Of a stretch of 64,000 nt of DNA, positions 46,357 through 57,870 are shown in pieces. Position 1 is the first letter of the stretch. Each line of letters starts with the position of its first letter. Below the pieces are notes generated by a model that was not told the origin of the DNA, ran no database searches, and worked only from the letters and a program-made list of their open reading frames with translations. Source of the DNA: Acanthochromis polyacanthus (lineage: Eukaryota > Chordata > Actinopteri > Pomacentridae); NCBI RefSeq assembly GCF_021347895.1, contig NC_067113.1, positions 42,509,474 through 42,573,473 of the forward strand, given 5' to 3'. A program made the translations under genes and the position numbers.

Positions 46357-46997
46357 AGGCCCCATCCACACGAAGACAAACCGAGGTCTAAACGCATAAG
46401 TTTCTTGCCAAATCTGCGTATCATCCACACGAAGACGGCGTTTTGGGGGTCTGTAAAAGATTGTTTTTGAAACCAGGTTCCTGAGTGGAAAGATTTTGAA
46501 ATGCCGTATACGCAGCTCCATGTTTACTGGCTCTCTGCTACTTTTCAGATACGCTTGCGTCATAGTTTCATAACTTCATTGACACGCATGCGCAGTTTCA
46601 TAACTTCATTGACACGCATGCGCCACACGCCGCAACGACAACAACAATGGCGGCGTACAGTGTAGCAAATGTGCTGATGAAGCTAGTGACCCTACTATCC
46701 CTGTTGGAGCAAAATCTCCTTCTTCTCAGTCACTACCGAGTTGCCCACTCATGCTTCCCGACTTGGTCTCTGTTACAACTTTTGCCGCAAGTGCACATGC
46801 CCACTGCTTTTTCTTCTGTTTGCACATGTTTCCGTCATATCGTTACAGCGCCCCTCGAGGTCTGGCATGTGTTTTACAGCGTTTCCATGCGTATCGAGTG
46901 CATTCATGTAGACGCACACATTTTCTGAGACGCCTTCGTCTTTATGGCGATCGTTTTTGAAACTGTTAAGCGTTTTGTCTTTGTGTGGATGGGGCCT
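46357..46997. mobile_element. Fold-back MITE with 24-bp terminal inverted repeats
   Basis: The left end reads AGGCCCCATCCACACGAAGA and the right end is TCTTTGTGTGGATGGGGCCT, matching with one mismatch and extending a few bases further inward (ACAAA / TTTGT). A second CATCCACACGAAGACGGCG motif lies inside the left end at about 46431. TTA borders both sides if the element is taken as GGCCCC...GGGGCCT, which would fit a 3-bp duplication. The interior is CpG-rich and includes a 30-bp tandem duplication. The superfamily is uncertain. Confidence 0.75.
46564..46623. repeat. Exact 30-bp tandem duplication
   Basis: Two adjacent identical 30-bp units (46564-46593 and 46594-46623), each starting AGTTTCATAACTTC and ending GACACGCATGCGC. 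Confidence 0.95.
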
Positions 46998-47430
46998 TTA
47001 TCTCCCTATTTTCCAACTAATTTTTGCTCACACACCTGCAGCTTCTACCGCAGTCTGCACTATGAGGCGTTTAGGGAACATCGGTAAATGTAGAATCTGT
47101 TGATGAGCGAATGTTCAGCTAGTGAGGTGTTTCTCCTCTAAGCAGGAAGGAGTGACGAAATGACGGTGTCTGTCACACCAGTGTGGCTACTGAAAAAGTT
47201 AGTCTGGAATATCAGTATCGATATCGGCGATACTGTTACTGTATTTACTTGGTATTAGATCGATACCAAATCTCCTCCCACAGTCCAAAAACATGCTGAG
47301 GCTAACTGATCATTCTAAATTGTCCGTAGGTGTAAATGTGAGTGTGATTGTTAGTCTCTATATGTAGCCCTGTGATAGACTGGTGACCTACCTTCACCCT
47401 AGTGGTGTATAGATAATGGATGGATTGATG

Positions 47431-47637
47431 TCTACCAGACAGTTTTGCACACCTTCACCTAAAGATAAGCAGCTTCCTCACATTCTGCCATTATTTCTAG
47501 TTAGAGCTACTTCCCTGTGCTCATAGATCTAGGGTTATAGCCAGTGTTAGCTTGCTTTTGTTGCACCAGTCAGAGCAGACCGGTCTTTTTCGGAAGACAG
47601 CCTGAAAGAGACAGGAGCTGTAGCAATATATGAGCAT
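47431..47637. other. Spacer, nothing seen
   Basis: No repeat or gene is recognised. Confidence 0.4.
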
Positions 47638-47970
47638 AATATGAACTTTATTTATATAGCACTTTCAAGTCAAAGTGCTTCAAAGGGCAAACAACAGATA
47701 AAATACAATAAAATGACAACTGATAAAAACAGTGGTTGAGAAGACACAATAATAACAATAATAATGATAAAACTGATAAAAAAATCATATCTAAGAAGAC
47801 ACAGTATCTCACAAGTTGTCATTCATATGCAACAGAGAACAAGTGGGTCTGTAGCTTTGCTTTGAACACCTCTACTGAGCAAGCTTACCGAATGCCAGAC
47901 TGAAGAGCGTTGCATAAAGACAGTGCATGGAAATGAAAAGCCAGACTGTCTTCATATCCTAGTAAATCCC
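47638..47970 (-). mobile_element. LINE-related 3' fragment
   Basis: The plus strand reads AACTTTATTTATATAGCACT then CAAAGTGCTTCAAAGGGCAA, followed by A-rich ATAAAATACAATAAAATGAC, and then GTGGGTCTGTAGCTTTGCTT and AGAGCGTTGCATAAAGACAG. On the minus strand this fits the 3' end of a fish retroelement whose tail contains GTGCTATATAAATAAAGTT; compare the first 60 bases of the window (TTCAAAGTGCTTTACAAAGA). No intact frame is present. Confidence 0.5.
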
Positions 47971-48892
47971 CATAAATAAAATCATGAACCCATATATGTG
48001 CATATAATGGGCTCTTTAAGTCTTGTCTTATTTTCTCATACTATTCTTGTGAATGTCTGGTACTCATGCAGCATCAAGTCTTCCAAGTTGTGGTATTTTG
48101 TGTAGACCCCAGAGATAAAGTAAATTCAAAGGACCTAAATGTTTGTGTGATCATCAAGAAGGTTTTCCTGCATTCACTTAATGACTTCACATTTCGGATA
48201 AACATTTGGCAGAGCAGATCTTCTTATGAAAACAGGAAAATGTAATTATATTACCCTTGGACAGAACCTCTAAATATTTGTTCAGTACAATGGTCACCAG
48301 CTAATCAAATGTCTTCATTTTTGTTTGTGTGTTGTTAAAAATTCATGAGTACTGCTCTCAGTCGGCGGTGTTTTCTTTCCAAAAGCTGGCTCTCCTCAGC
48401 CCCGTGGTGCAGCCTCATGAATGCTGTCAGATGGGGAACAGCAGTGAGGATTTGGACAGCGTGCTTTTGTGTGCTTTGACCTCGACTGGACTCTCGAGTT
48501 TGGCTCTGTGTGGCGACAGTTCGCCGGCCTCTTCTCTGTCTGATCGGATTGGGCCGGAATTGAATGACACAACTGTTCGCCGGTGCCCGGTGGAGGCCGA
48601 CTGGCATTCTGCTCGTGCCAAACTGGCTCTCTGCTGAGACGTCTCCCTGGGAACATTTCCTTCCAGTGCAGCTCCACCTCCCAAATCTCCTGCTGTTTAC
48701 CAAAAATAAGAATTATCACAGCAGTCTATCCCACCTCACATTGTCACCTCTCATTATTTAAAGCACCAAATGGCACTCATGCTTAATTAATTAAAAGGCT
48801 TATTTAGATTTCAAAAAATCTTGTTTTTAATAAGATTAAGAAAACAGTCAGCTAATGATGGGTGTCTGATTTTGCTTGCATTCCATGTGCTC
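47971..48892. other. Spacer with an open, GC-rich stretch at 48.33-48.70 kb
   Basis: 48330-48700 is open for 85-122 codons in four overlapping frames on both strands. No frame has a recognisable domain. This stretch is GC-rich relative to its surroundings and non-repetitive, so it might be a conserved element or an unrecognised exon, but simultaneous openness argues for composition. Confidence 0.3.
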
Positions 48893-49402
48893 TTAACCCC
48901 CCCCCCCCCCCCCCCCCCCGTTATCTTCATTTATGAGCCCAGAAAAATAATATTTCCTTGTCTGAAAAATATCCATAATCCTGCAAAGAAATTCCTTAAA
49001 TTTCTGAGAATTGGCAAAACCTTCAGGAAGAAAATTTCAATCCTCCTTAAAAGTTTCCCTTAAAAGTTTGATTTTTAAAAAAAAGTCCCAAAATTTGGCA
49101 AGAAAATTCTTGTAAATATTTTCAAAAAATGAGTAAAAATCTTCCAAAAATAATTCTAAAAATATCTAAAATGATTACATATATATGAGTAAAACTGCTT
49201 ATATTTTGTTTAAGAAGATTCACAAAAAAATTTTGGTAAATGTTCTTAAGAAGCTTTTTTTAACATTTATTTTTCTCCACCCAAAAATATTTGAAAATTT
49301 TCTGAAAATTTTGAAAATTTGGACATAAAATTATTATTTTTTTCCACATTTTCAAACTTTAAAACGGGTCAATTTGACCCACAGCACGGCACGAGGGTGA
49401 AA
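48893..49402 (-). mobile_element. piggyBac-like MITE, copy g, with poly-C expansion in its terminus
   Basis: TTAA at 48893-48896 is followed by about 23 C (48897-48919), then GTTATCTTCATTTATGAG, where other copies read CCCTCCTGTTGTCTTCATTT. The right end is CGGCACGAGGG-TGAA, with the TTAA mutated. The body follows copies a and e. The right border abuts the same ~170-bp flank that precedes copy f, in inverted orientation. Confidence 0.85.
48897..48919. repeat. Poly-C tract (~23)
   Basis: An uninterrupted C run occupies the terminal CCC of a piggyBac-like MITE. Confidence 0.95.
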
Positions 49403-49581
49403 GAGACCGAAGCTAAAATGAAATGTTTCAGACAGATGGTAAGAAGATGTAAAATATGAGAAAAAAACATGTTTTTTTGAGCATTGACGCATGTAAATAT
49501 ATTCTAGTAGACCCCCATTTTGTATGCAAATGTTAATGTAAATTTGCATAAAATGGGCCTTTTAAGTAAAAATACAATAAA
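49403..49581 (-). repeat. Flanking repeat shared with 43.4 kb
   Basis: Reverse complement of 43425-43598, with scattered substitutions and a few small indels. It lies between MITE copies g and h. Confidence 0.7.
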
Positions 49582-49582
49582 A

Positions 49583-49886
49583 GAAAACTCTTGTCAATAT
49601 TTTCAAAATGAGTAAAAATATCTGAAATGATTACATATGTGTCAGTAAAACTGCTGATATTTTCTTGAAGAACATTCACCAAAAAAATCTTTTTTTCATT
49701 TTTTGGTGAATGTTCTTAAGAAACATATTTTTTAACATTTCTTTTTTTCCACCCAAAAATTTTCAGAAATTTCCCAAAAATGTTGAAATGTGGACACGAG
49801 AAGTTTCACTGTGAGAATCTATTTTTTCCCACATTTTCAAACTTTAAAATGGGTCAATTTAAAACGCAGGACAACACGAGGGTCAG
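49583..49886 (-). mobile_element. piggyBac-like MITE, copy h (partial)
   Basis: Begins in mid-element (CTCTTGTCAATATTTTC) and ends CAGGACAACACGAGGGTCAG, so the terminus is present but the TTAA has changed. A short inverted pair AACATTCACCAAAAAA and TTTTTTGGTGAATGTT marks the central stem. It lies in tandem orientation with copy g, with 180 bp between them. Confidence 0.8.
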
Positions 49887-51956
49887 TAGATCTGCTCGGC
49901 ACATCGTAATGTTGAGAACCGCTCAGTATTCGTCCCTTGCACATTTGCCGCCCCTCTGGACTTCTTCTTTGTGCTGTTGAGGAGTTTGTCTAGCTGGCCA
50001 GCTGAGCCACTCTGCTTTCTAACCAGAATAGCACAAAATGGAAAGATGGGGTGTTGCTGGGGACGGATGTCAGAGAGGACTCCACTCCGGAGCTGGCAAG
50101 CCCTGACACGCCATACTCCATAAGAGGGAAGTAATTGGCCTCCTAATTGCTCTCAGAGGCATGTTTCACTGACCGAGCCAGTTCCTGGATCTACCTTCAG
50201 CCTCAGAACAAGTGCAGTGTCGACCCGGGGTGATGTGACCTGAATGCCACTCGGACAAGAGGAAGAGGCTCTTCTTTTCTTCCACCTCTGGCTTCCTCCT
50301 TCTTTGGTATTTCATTATACTCCACCAGCCGTGTCGCTCGCTGTCTGCAGCTCTGTTTATCTCCCTCTGGGGGCGCTCTCCTCACCAGGAAAACATTCTA
50401 GCCAGTGAACAGTTGAATCACACTTGGATCAATAAAGAATTACATTTCTACATCGTCACTGGAGACACACCTTCATGAACTCGTCTGCTGCTTATCCTCT
50501 ATTTTTTTTGTCTTTTTTCCTCTTGCCTGCTAATTAGAATTGAAACTCGGCTTGAACGCCACAAGGAGCTGAATGAATCTATCATCATGCAGAGCACAGT
50601 AATGGTAATATCTATTTTCAGTCACTCTTCCTGGCCTTAATGTCCTGTGAGTTTTGGATAATGAGTGGAAACGAAGATGAAAGTGATGTAATGAAGAGTA
50701 GGGGTGTGCTGTTATTGCTAAAAAGTTAATTTCGATTGTTCTGATCGTGATTGTTTATCACAATGATGCACTGGTTTCATATTTTCACTACAGTTTCACA
50801 TTTAAAAACACCATAATTTGTGCGAAATTCTTGCTTTAGTTCAGAATAGCCGCACATTTTGAATTTTCGAGGGACGGTCAGGATAAATAGGATGAGCTAA
50901 AGCACTAAAAGGAGATTCATTGATATTCACCGACATTCCCCCAAAAATTCACGCATAGTTGATTATGCAGTAAAAACTGTATACTCGCTGCCCCCTTTAA
51001 TCAACAGCGTATTGACTTTTACAATGTGCTTGATGGTTCTGCCGTGAATACGAAAAGGTAGACAGAAAAGCTCAAGTGTTTGCAGCATCTGTTAGTCATC
51101 TCACTGCTTTATTCGTGTGTGAAAGCGTTTGCTCTGCGTGTGAATGAGCGAACGTCACATCTGAATCCATGCAGAATCTTCACACTTCCTCTTTGTTTAA
51201 AAAAAAAGAAGCGAGAGAGAGAGAAAAAAAGTGTTGATGGAGCGGCTATAAATGGGGGAACGGTGAAGTCAGAAGACTATGTGACTCATGAGAAGCTGTG
51301 ACAGAGAGGTTTATACAGGGGGAGATTTCAGCAGCCCACTTGGAATTAAGGCTTGCAGTGGGATTGAATGTGTGTGTGGTGCTGGGCCTGGGCCTGATCC
51401 ACTCTGACAGAGCGGTGTGTCAGATGCAGTTCTGTGAAAAGTACACAGATTGGAGTTTGCTTAGACAAATTCTGTGGCAGAGCTTCTTTGGAGGCCGAAA
51501 TAATCTCAAGTGTCATATAACAGAGCAGGCACAGCTCAAAATAACCTCAGTTTTGTGCACGATGGCTAACTGAATGCCAAGAAATAAACCAAGCTCAAAA
51601 TATAGGGGGAAAAAAATTGAAGAAGATAGCACATATTAATTGCAGTCAAATCCCTTTTATGTAATCCAGGTCACAAAACTGTTTAATTATATTGAATAGT
51701 GTATTTATTTAACTTTGTGCCAGGCTAATTTCAATTCGCAAGGACATCTACCTGGCTAGTGTTGCAGAATGTTTGGATAGGAATGAAATTAAGCAAAATT
51801 TGCACTGCTTTTCAAGAAATGTTGTCATATTTTTGGATCCAAGGTAAACAGTTCGATGATAATGGAAAATTCTGCAGAACATTGTTTGAAGATCATCTTA
51901 TAATATAAAAAATATAAATTTTCTCTCAAAACCATTCCTTTCCTGCATCTAAAATA
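49887..51956. other. Spacer, no gene seen
   Basis: No exon is recognised. CTCTGGGGGCGCTCTC near 50364 resembles a partial CTCF core. CTATAAATGGGGG near 51246 resembles a TATA or CArG-like box followed by GC-balanced sequence, without other support. A short A8 run and GAGAGAGAGA lie near 51198-51224. Confidence 0.35.
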
Positions 51957-52704
51957 TACACTGCCTGTCCAGAAAAAGTGGCCACCTGGATTTAAGTAAC
52001 TAAGCAAATAGGTACAAGCCTTTTATTGGATAATTACTGCAGTGATGAATAAGTTTCAGCTGCAACAGCTTATTTAACCCTAGCTGATGCAGGAGCTTCT
52101 CATTTCTTAAACAACCATGTTGGAAGACATAACCTGTGGTCATGGAAAAGAAGTTAATCTGTCTCAGAAGGGTCAAATTATTGGCCTGCATCAAGCAAAG
52201 AAAACAACTAAGGAGATTTCTGAATCTACTGAAATCAGGTTTAGAACTATCCAACACATTATTGAAACCTGAAGGATAGTGGAGAACCATCGTCTTTGAA
52301 GAACAAATGTGGTCGGAAGAAACTCGTAGATTATCATAGGAAATCAACGGTTATTTTCAGTAGTGAAAGTAAGAGCATTTCCACATGCACATTGCAAAGG
52401 GAACTCAAAGGACTGGGACTAAACAGCTGTAGAGCTAAGAAAACCACTGATCAGCGAGCCTAATCAGAAAAGTCCAGACCTCAGCCCCACTGAGAATCTT
52501 TGGGATGTTCTGGAGAAGACTATGTGCAGCGGTCTGACTCTCTCATCATCAATGTGAGATCTTCATAGAAAATTAAGGCAGCTCTGGACAGAAATAAATG
52601 CTGTGACATGACAGAAGCTTATCGAAACGATGCCACGGCGAATGTCTGTCGTTCTTAGAGCTAAAGGCAGTCCGATTAAATATTAGAGTGTGGAGGTCAG
52701 TGTA
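51957..52704 (+). pseudogene. Tc1-like DNA transposon relic
   Basis: The left border is TA-CACTGCCTGTCCAG (51957) and the right border is GGTCAGTG-TA (52704). Inside, the plus strand reads as a broken Tc1-type transposase: QKGQIIGLHQAKKTTKEIS (N-terminal DNA-binding helix-turn-helix region, about 52167-52222), and after a large deletion SPDLSPTENLWDVLEK (about 52472-52519). The latter is the conserved block carrying the last acidic residue of the DDE/D catalytic triad. The first two catalytic aspartates are in the deleted part, and stop codons interrupt the frame. At about 750 bp it is roughly half the usual length of a Tc1 element. Inactive. Confidence 0.9.
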
Positions 52705-55700
52705 TATTTTTTGTCATTATCTCGGGATTTCTACTTTCTTTGAAGATTTCCTCTTTGCTTAAATATTCATGATCAAACAAGCAACCTTTATAATGAAAAT
52801 GTAGCAGGAAAACAAAAACTTTCCTCTAGAAATATTGATTAAAGTCATTGATTACAACCCAAAAATCTTTGCACATCAAAGCCACATATGTAGAAGTTTA
52901 TTTTCCATGAAAATAATTGCCTTTTCCCAGAAAGAAAATTGCGTTTATTTCACGAAGTCTGGTTAAATTTAGCCATAGACTCTGTTTGTGTCACCAAAAC
53001 ATCGACTTGTGTAAAGTGATATGTGCCTCTTCAGTTCTCAGCAATGAGGGAACCAAAGTTAACATGGAGCAAATTGTAACCGAATTATTAATGGCTATGC
53101 TTGCTTTCAGATAACGTACACCCCCATAGACTTGATTTATTTTAATCACAGGACCATGCAGTACCCAAAATCTACTGAAGCGTAACTTGGACACGGCGGC
53201 ACCGACGGTACACTGCTGGCTTGGCTGCAGCCAGTAGTGATAATTATCGTGTGGGCTGTGGAGGGGCTTCTCTGCTGCTGCCTGGAGGTAACATTACAAC
53301 AGATGCTTTGGTTCGGAGCCTCGTCTGCCAATACTGGGCTCATCATGGTCATGATTCTCATGTCAAGACCGGTGTCAAGACCAGCGAGTTGCTGCTTGCT
53401 CATCTGAAGGGGGTTAGAGGTTAGTAGCCGGCAGTTGTTTGAAGCACTGCCGTGTTCGGAGGGGGTAAATGATTGACCTTTTTGTTTTCTCATTTATTTT
53501 TCATTCATTAGCTGGAAAGTGGTGTCTCCCTTGTGTCTGCTGGTTGTGAAAAAGGGAAAGAGGAAGGGTGAAGTTTCGGTGGCTGGCTAGCAAGAGAAAG
53601 CTCACAGAAAATGGTTTTACATGAAACATTGCATTTATTGCTGAAAAGATTAGCCAGTTATTCAATAGACATTTTGATCGTCACTTCAAGTTATTTATTA
53701 TCCAAAACTGCCAGCGATCCGAGCTGTGTTTCAGTGTTTGAGCCTTCAAATATCATGATTTACCAGGACACATATTGGCCAAGGTTTCTTTGAAGTTGCA
53801 ATTGTCCATTTTTCCGCACTTTTTGACAAAATCACAAATGGTTCCTGTCATCTTCTCATGAGAGAGGAGAACATCAAGGCCTGATGTTCTCCATTCAAAG
53901 GTGACCTGCAGGAGCACAATGTCCCATTTTCATTCACTGTTCACCCTCAAACATCCATCTTTGCGGTCCATCTAAGTATTGGGCCATCTCGCTGTAGACT
54001 GTATTATTCAAGAGCAATTTCAACCCAATTTCATGGGCTGTCTCGATACGGCTGCATCTGATCCCAATCTACAGCCCTGATGTTTACAGGAACGGAAATC
54101 TCTTTGATGGCGTGCAGTTTTTCAGTCAGGCGTGTGCCATGTGTAGGTTTGTGTTGCTAAAACCCAACAACACCTGCGCTTTAGCCACATCTGAGCTGTG
54201 AAGATGAGACGCATCAAAGCGGTAGAAAGAAACGCGTTTATGCTGTTTCTCCCGTCTTTTCTGTCCTCCTGCCCTGTTTCTCTGTGCCACTGGAGCTCTT
54301 AGCAACCTGGGGTCATGGTGATAACGGCGCACTCGCAAATGAGAAAGCCTCTCCCAAATGAGAAAATCAAAACTCATGCTAATGCGGTGTCAGCGACGCC
54401 TGATGGCAACCGATAAGCTGAAAGAGTGTTGGACACAATGCCTGTTTATTTCAATGTCACCCTCACAATGTTATCTATCAAGCTGCCACCACCGTCAATG
54501 AGTTCAGTCTCACTCTTCAAGCCAACCTGGCAGTGTGGAGTATGATTTAGAGAGGCTGTTGTGTTAAATGATAGTGCCAGTAAGATCCAATCTGACAGCT
54601 CACTCTAGTTCCATGAAGAAAATGATGGAAAATGATAGCATCTTTTATTTTTGGCCTTCTTGGCTGCACCCTTAAGAAGGTTAAACTCCCATTCAATGGA
54701 TTTTCATTGGGCACTTTCGATATCATATTTACTTTGAGCTAAATTATAATCCTGTGACAATTACGGAGCTGGTCGGACGTCGGGAGGCTTGCTGTTTTCC
54801 CGACAAAGTGCGTGGGTGGAAATGTTATGAGAGGCAGTGGGGGAAAAGAGTTCTAATGGGTTTGAAAAGGAGAAAGGGAAAACATGAAAGTATGCAAGGA
54901 AACCAAAACCATTTGGAGACGCATGAATTAAGAAAAAATGCAAAAGCTTCGACGATGAAGCGTCAAATCTTAATCTTCCTAATCACTTAATTCCTCTCCA
55001 GTATGCCGCCATGATCGATTCACATCTGTTTGACTGGCAGATGGGTGACACCTGGACTGTTATTTCTGAGGTTGAAGTGTTTGTCGCCTTCTAATCACAC
55101 CGTCGCATCGCTCTATGACACCTTTATCAGATTAGAAACCTGTCAGCTTTGTTTGTGTGGGAATTGAGAGGAAGGGGGCTCAGAGATCCTGTGAGTCAAA
55201 TGTGAAATCAGATCACGAATCTACTGAGCGTCAATTAGATTCAACAAGACGTGGGTACATGTGGTGAAGAAGTCCCGGACGAGCTGATTTATTACATCGC
55301 CCAACTGAATGCTGATATTTGGTGACCTAGAATTCAGGGAAGTGTGCAATGGCTTTTTGATACTGTGTAATTTAGCCCATCGGCATAAACTCTCAAAGCT
55401 GAAAGTCACTCACTCCATCTTTGTCAAGTAGTAAATCAAATTAGACAGTGCAGACTCTGTAGCTGCTGCTGAGCAAAAAGTTTCCTGAAACACGGAGTTC
55501 AGCTGAAACACCTCTTCGTTCCCAGCTGGATTCAATCAGCTGACAAACCAGATGAAACAGCTTCCTGTTGATCGCTTAGTCACCATCTGCTTAACCGCTT
55601 CTTGTTTCAGCTAATCGGAGGCTACATCATCATCAGTAAACCGCACACATCTCACACTCTAAACAGAATTAAAAGGTCAACTGCCAAGTGTCTGGAAAGA

Positions 55701-56799
55701 GCACTTGAGGAACCGTCTGTCTGAGAACAACATGAGCAGCTCTGGGAATGTGTCTTTTTGACACGGATGCCGTGGAAAATGACAACAGGCAGCGGTAACA
55801 AATAAAGGAGCCCAACAGCTCTGTCTGCTCCATCAGCCACAACCTAAAAAACAAACCCAAGCAAACCACTTTCTGTATAAATGGAGGTTACAGTGACTCT
55901 TAGTTTTGTGAAATCGCTTCTTTTCATAATTGTCTTTTGTTGAACTTCACCGATTATTTATCTTGATAAACCGTGTCACTTGTTTTATGTGCGGCGGAGC
56001 CTTGCGGGCAGCAGGGTGTTACAGAGGGAGGCGTGAAAGAGTGGGCGGGAGGAAGACGGAGGGATGGAACTGGAGGGTGGAAGCTAAATAAAGTCAAAGC
56101 CGCGAGGAATTTGTTACAGGTTCCTCGACCGATCTAAAGCACTCCGAGGCCAAACATTTGTATCTGTCTAATCGCTGATGTAAGGATGGGAAAACGTGGC
56201 ATCAAAATGCCACGTGCCGTTAACAAGATGGATGTTTTGACTGAAGGCACGGGGTTGTCTGTTGTAGTTTTTCAGCTCAGTTGCATTTTAGTCTCTCAAA
56301 GTTGAAAGACATAAGAGCATGAAATGAAAAACAAGAAAAGCACTCAAGGTTGCTCAGTCGTTCCATTACCTTTCTGAATTTTAGTGACTGTGAACACTTT
56401 GAATAATTAATAGCATAGTAGCAATAGTCCTTTTTCCATTCAAACTGACTCACTAGCCGGTCATTGTAATGATTCAACCCATCAGTTAGTCAATAGCAGC
56501 CATAAATGGAGCTTTGCAGTGGTTCAGACAGACACTTCAGAGTCACATGTTGCTTATAGTATCCAGAAATATTACATAACCACAATCTAAATACCTTGAT
56601 GTCCATATAGACGTTTGGCACTCATCGGTATATATTTAATTTTCAGTTAATTCCAGTTTCATAAATCACAAATGGAAGGATAGATTAAGATTTCAATGAT
56701 AAAAAATAAGCATTTTATTTCAGCATCTGGACAGTTGTTCGATATCTCTGCCTCACACTGATGCCTCCAGCTGGCTACATGAAGCAAAACATCCCCTAA
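52705..56799. other. Spacer, no gene seen
   Basis: Overlapping frames at 53.1-53.5 kb, 54.1-54.4 kb and 55.6-55.9 kb have no recognisable domain. 53.8-54.5 kb and 55.0-56.2 kb are non-repetitive and could hold conserved non-coding elements. 56.2-56.8 kb is AT-rich and featureless to me. Confidence 0.35.
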
Positions 56800-57460
56800 G
56801 GATAGCTGAAGACTGCCAAGAACAGTTGAGGCTCTTTGTTTTTTTACATACTATAGAAAAAGCTCATGTCATTCCCCTGTTCATCTCCCTTCACTGGCTT
56901 CCAGTTGCAGCCAGAATCAAATTCAAAACTCTCCTCCTGGCTTACAAAACATTTACAAGAACGGCTCCAGCCTACCTGGATTCCCTGATCCAGGTCTACT
57001 CCCCTTCACGCCCGCTTCGCTCTGCATGTGAGAGACGCCTGGTGCTTCCAGCCCAGCACGGCTCGATATCTCTAGCCAGACTCTTTTCCTCTGTTGTTCC
57101 CAAATGGTGGAACAATCTACCAAACTCTGTGCGTTCTGCTGAGTCCCGTTCTACTTTTAAGAGACAATTGAAGACTCAATTGTTTAGAGAACACCTGGGC
57201 ACTTAATCTGACTCCACCTTAGGGCTAGAATAAGTGAGGTGGTCCAAAACCCAGCACTTATTTAGCGCTGACAAAGTATAAAAAAAAGGGGGTGGGGTTG
57301 GCAATTTCTTCTGCAACTTGATGGCAACACCTTCGACCAATCGCACTTGAAGCACTTTTTGCACTTACTACAGGTTTTTCCTTATGTCTGAATTCTTGCT
57401 TGTGTTGTACGTCGCTTTGGACAAAAGCGCCTGATAAATGAAATTGTAGAATTGTAGAAA
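56800..57460 (+). mobile_element. L2-type LINE 3' end with reverse transcriptase C-terminus
   Basis: The frame 56826-57206 is open for 126 codons and reads as the C-terminus of a fish LINE reverse transcriptase: HWLPVAARIKFKTLLLAYK, then PSRPLRSACERRLVLP, then WWNNLPNSVRSAESRSTFKR and QLKTQLF. The 3' untranslated part ends in CGTCGCTTTGGACAAAAGCG, CCTGATAAATG and a short AATTGTAGAATTGTAGAA tandem tail, as in L2 elements. The YXDD catalytic block is absent because the copy is 5' truncated. The open frame is intact over its remaining length, implying a relatively recent insertion. The start methionine is not a real start. Confidence 0.9.
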
Positions 57461-57689
57461 ACCACGTCACTGCTGTAAGCCAGAATCCCTTCATCGCAAA
57501 CTTGGGAGATATTTTTCGTCTCCTTTAATTCCTGTTTTAACGAGGTAATTGCAGCATCCTTTTTAATCTAATCACATAATCATGTAACTCTCTTTTCAAA
57601 AGTTTATAAGAAAAGTGCAGCTGGTTGAAAATGCTGTAGCAAGTGCCTCTCTGATTGTTGATTACCCCCTAAAAACCCATCTCTGTGTA
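57461..57689. other. Short spacer
   Basis: Nothing recognised. Confidence 0.4.
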
Positions 57690-57870
57690 TAAAAGTTACA
57701 TACTCTTATATAAGTCATTCTTTTCCCTGGTGTTTGTTGTATTTTATTGGCTGTTAATTATTCATTTTCAACACTGTATTGTTTCATTGCTCCAGATTTA
57801 ATCTTGCTTGCATGTTTCACCCCTATGGGCCGCGTGTTTTATGAAAGGTGCTAAATAAATCGTGTTGACG
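57690..57870 (+). mobile_element. LINE-like 3' tail
   Basis: T-rich sequence ends in TTTTATGAAAGGTGCTAAAT followed by AAATCGTGTTGACG. The GAAAGGTGCTATATAAATAAAGTTGA pattern (recalled) is a standard 3' tail of fish non-LTR elements. No coding part is visible. Confidence 0.5.

Larger units (their letters stand above)
46014..47270. mobile_element. Insertion inside the SINE-like repeat, hAT-like
   Basis: The outer edges carry ATATCGATACC (near 46048) at left and ATCAGTATCGATATCGGCG plus TTAGATCGATACCAA at right. Such GATACC/GTATCG-rich ends are common in fish hAT-like elements. The interior holds a separate fold-back element (46357-46997). No transposase is recognised. Precise ends and an 8-bp duplication could not be fixed by eye. 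Confidence 0.45.
45883..47430 (+). mobile_element. SINE-like fish repeat split by a 1.26-kb insertion
   Basis: The left half at 45883-46013 reads GGTGGTTCAGTGGTTAGCAC ... GAGTTTGCATCTTCTCCC ... GGGTTTTCTCCGGGGAC. The right half at 47271-47430 reads TCTCCTCCCACAGTCCAAAA ... GATCATTCTAAATTGTCC ... GTAGCCCTGTGATAGACTGG ... GATAATGGATGGA. In uninterrupted teleost copies these halves are separated by only about a dozen bases (recalled from the family, and partly supported by the 16.5-kb copy). The interruption at 46014-47270 is therefore an insertion. Confidence 0.8.

Noticed and set aside
48329..48719. Possible coding exon (85-122 codons, four frames)
   Set aside because: Frames on both strands are open simultaneously, no known domain, and no convincing splice acceptor/donor pair.
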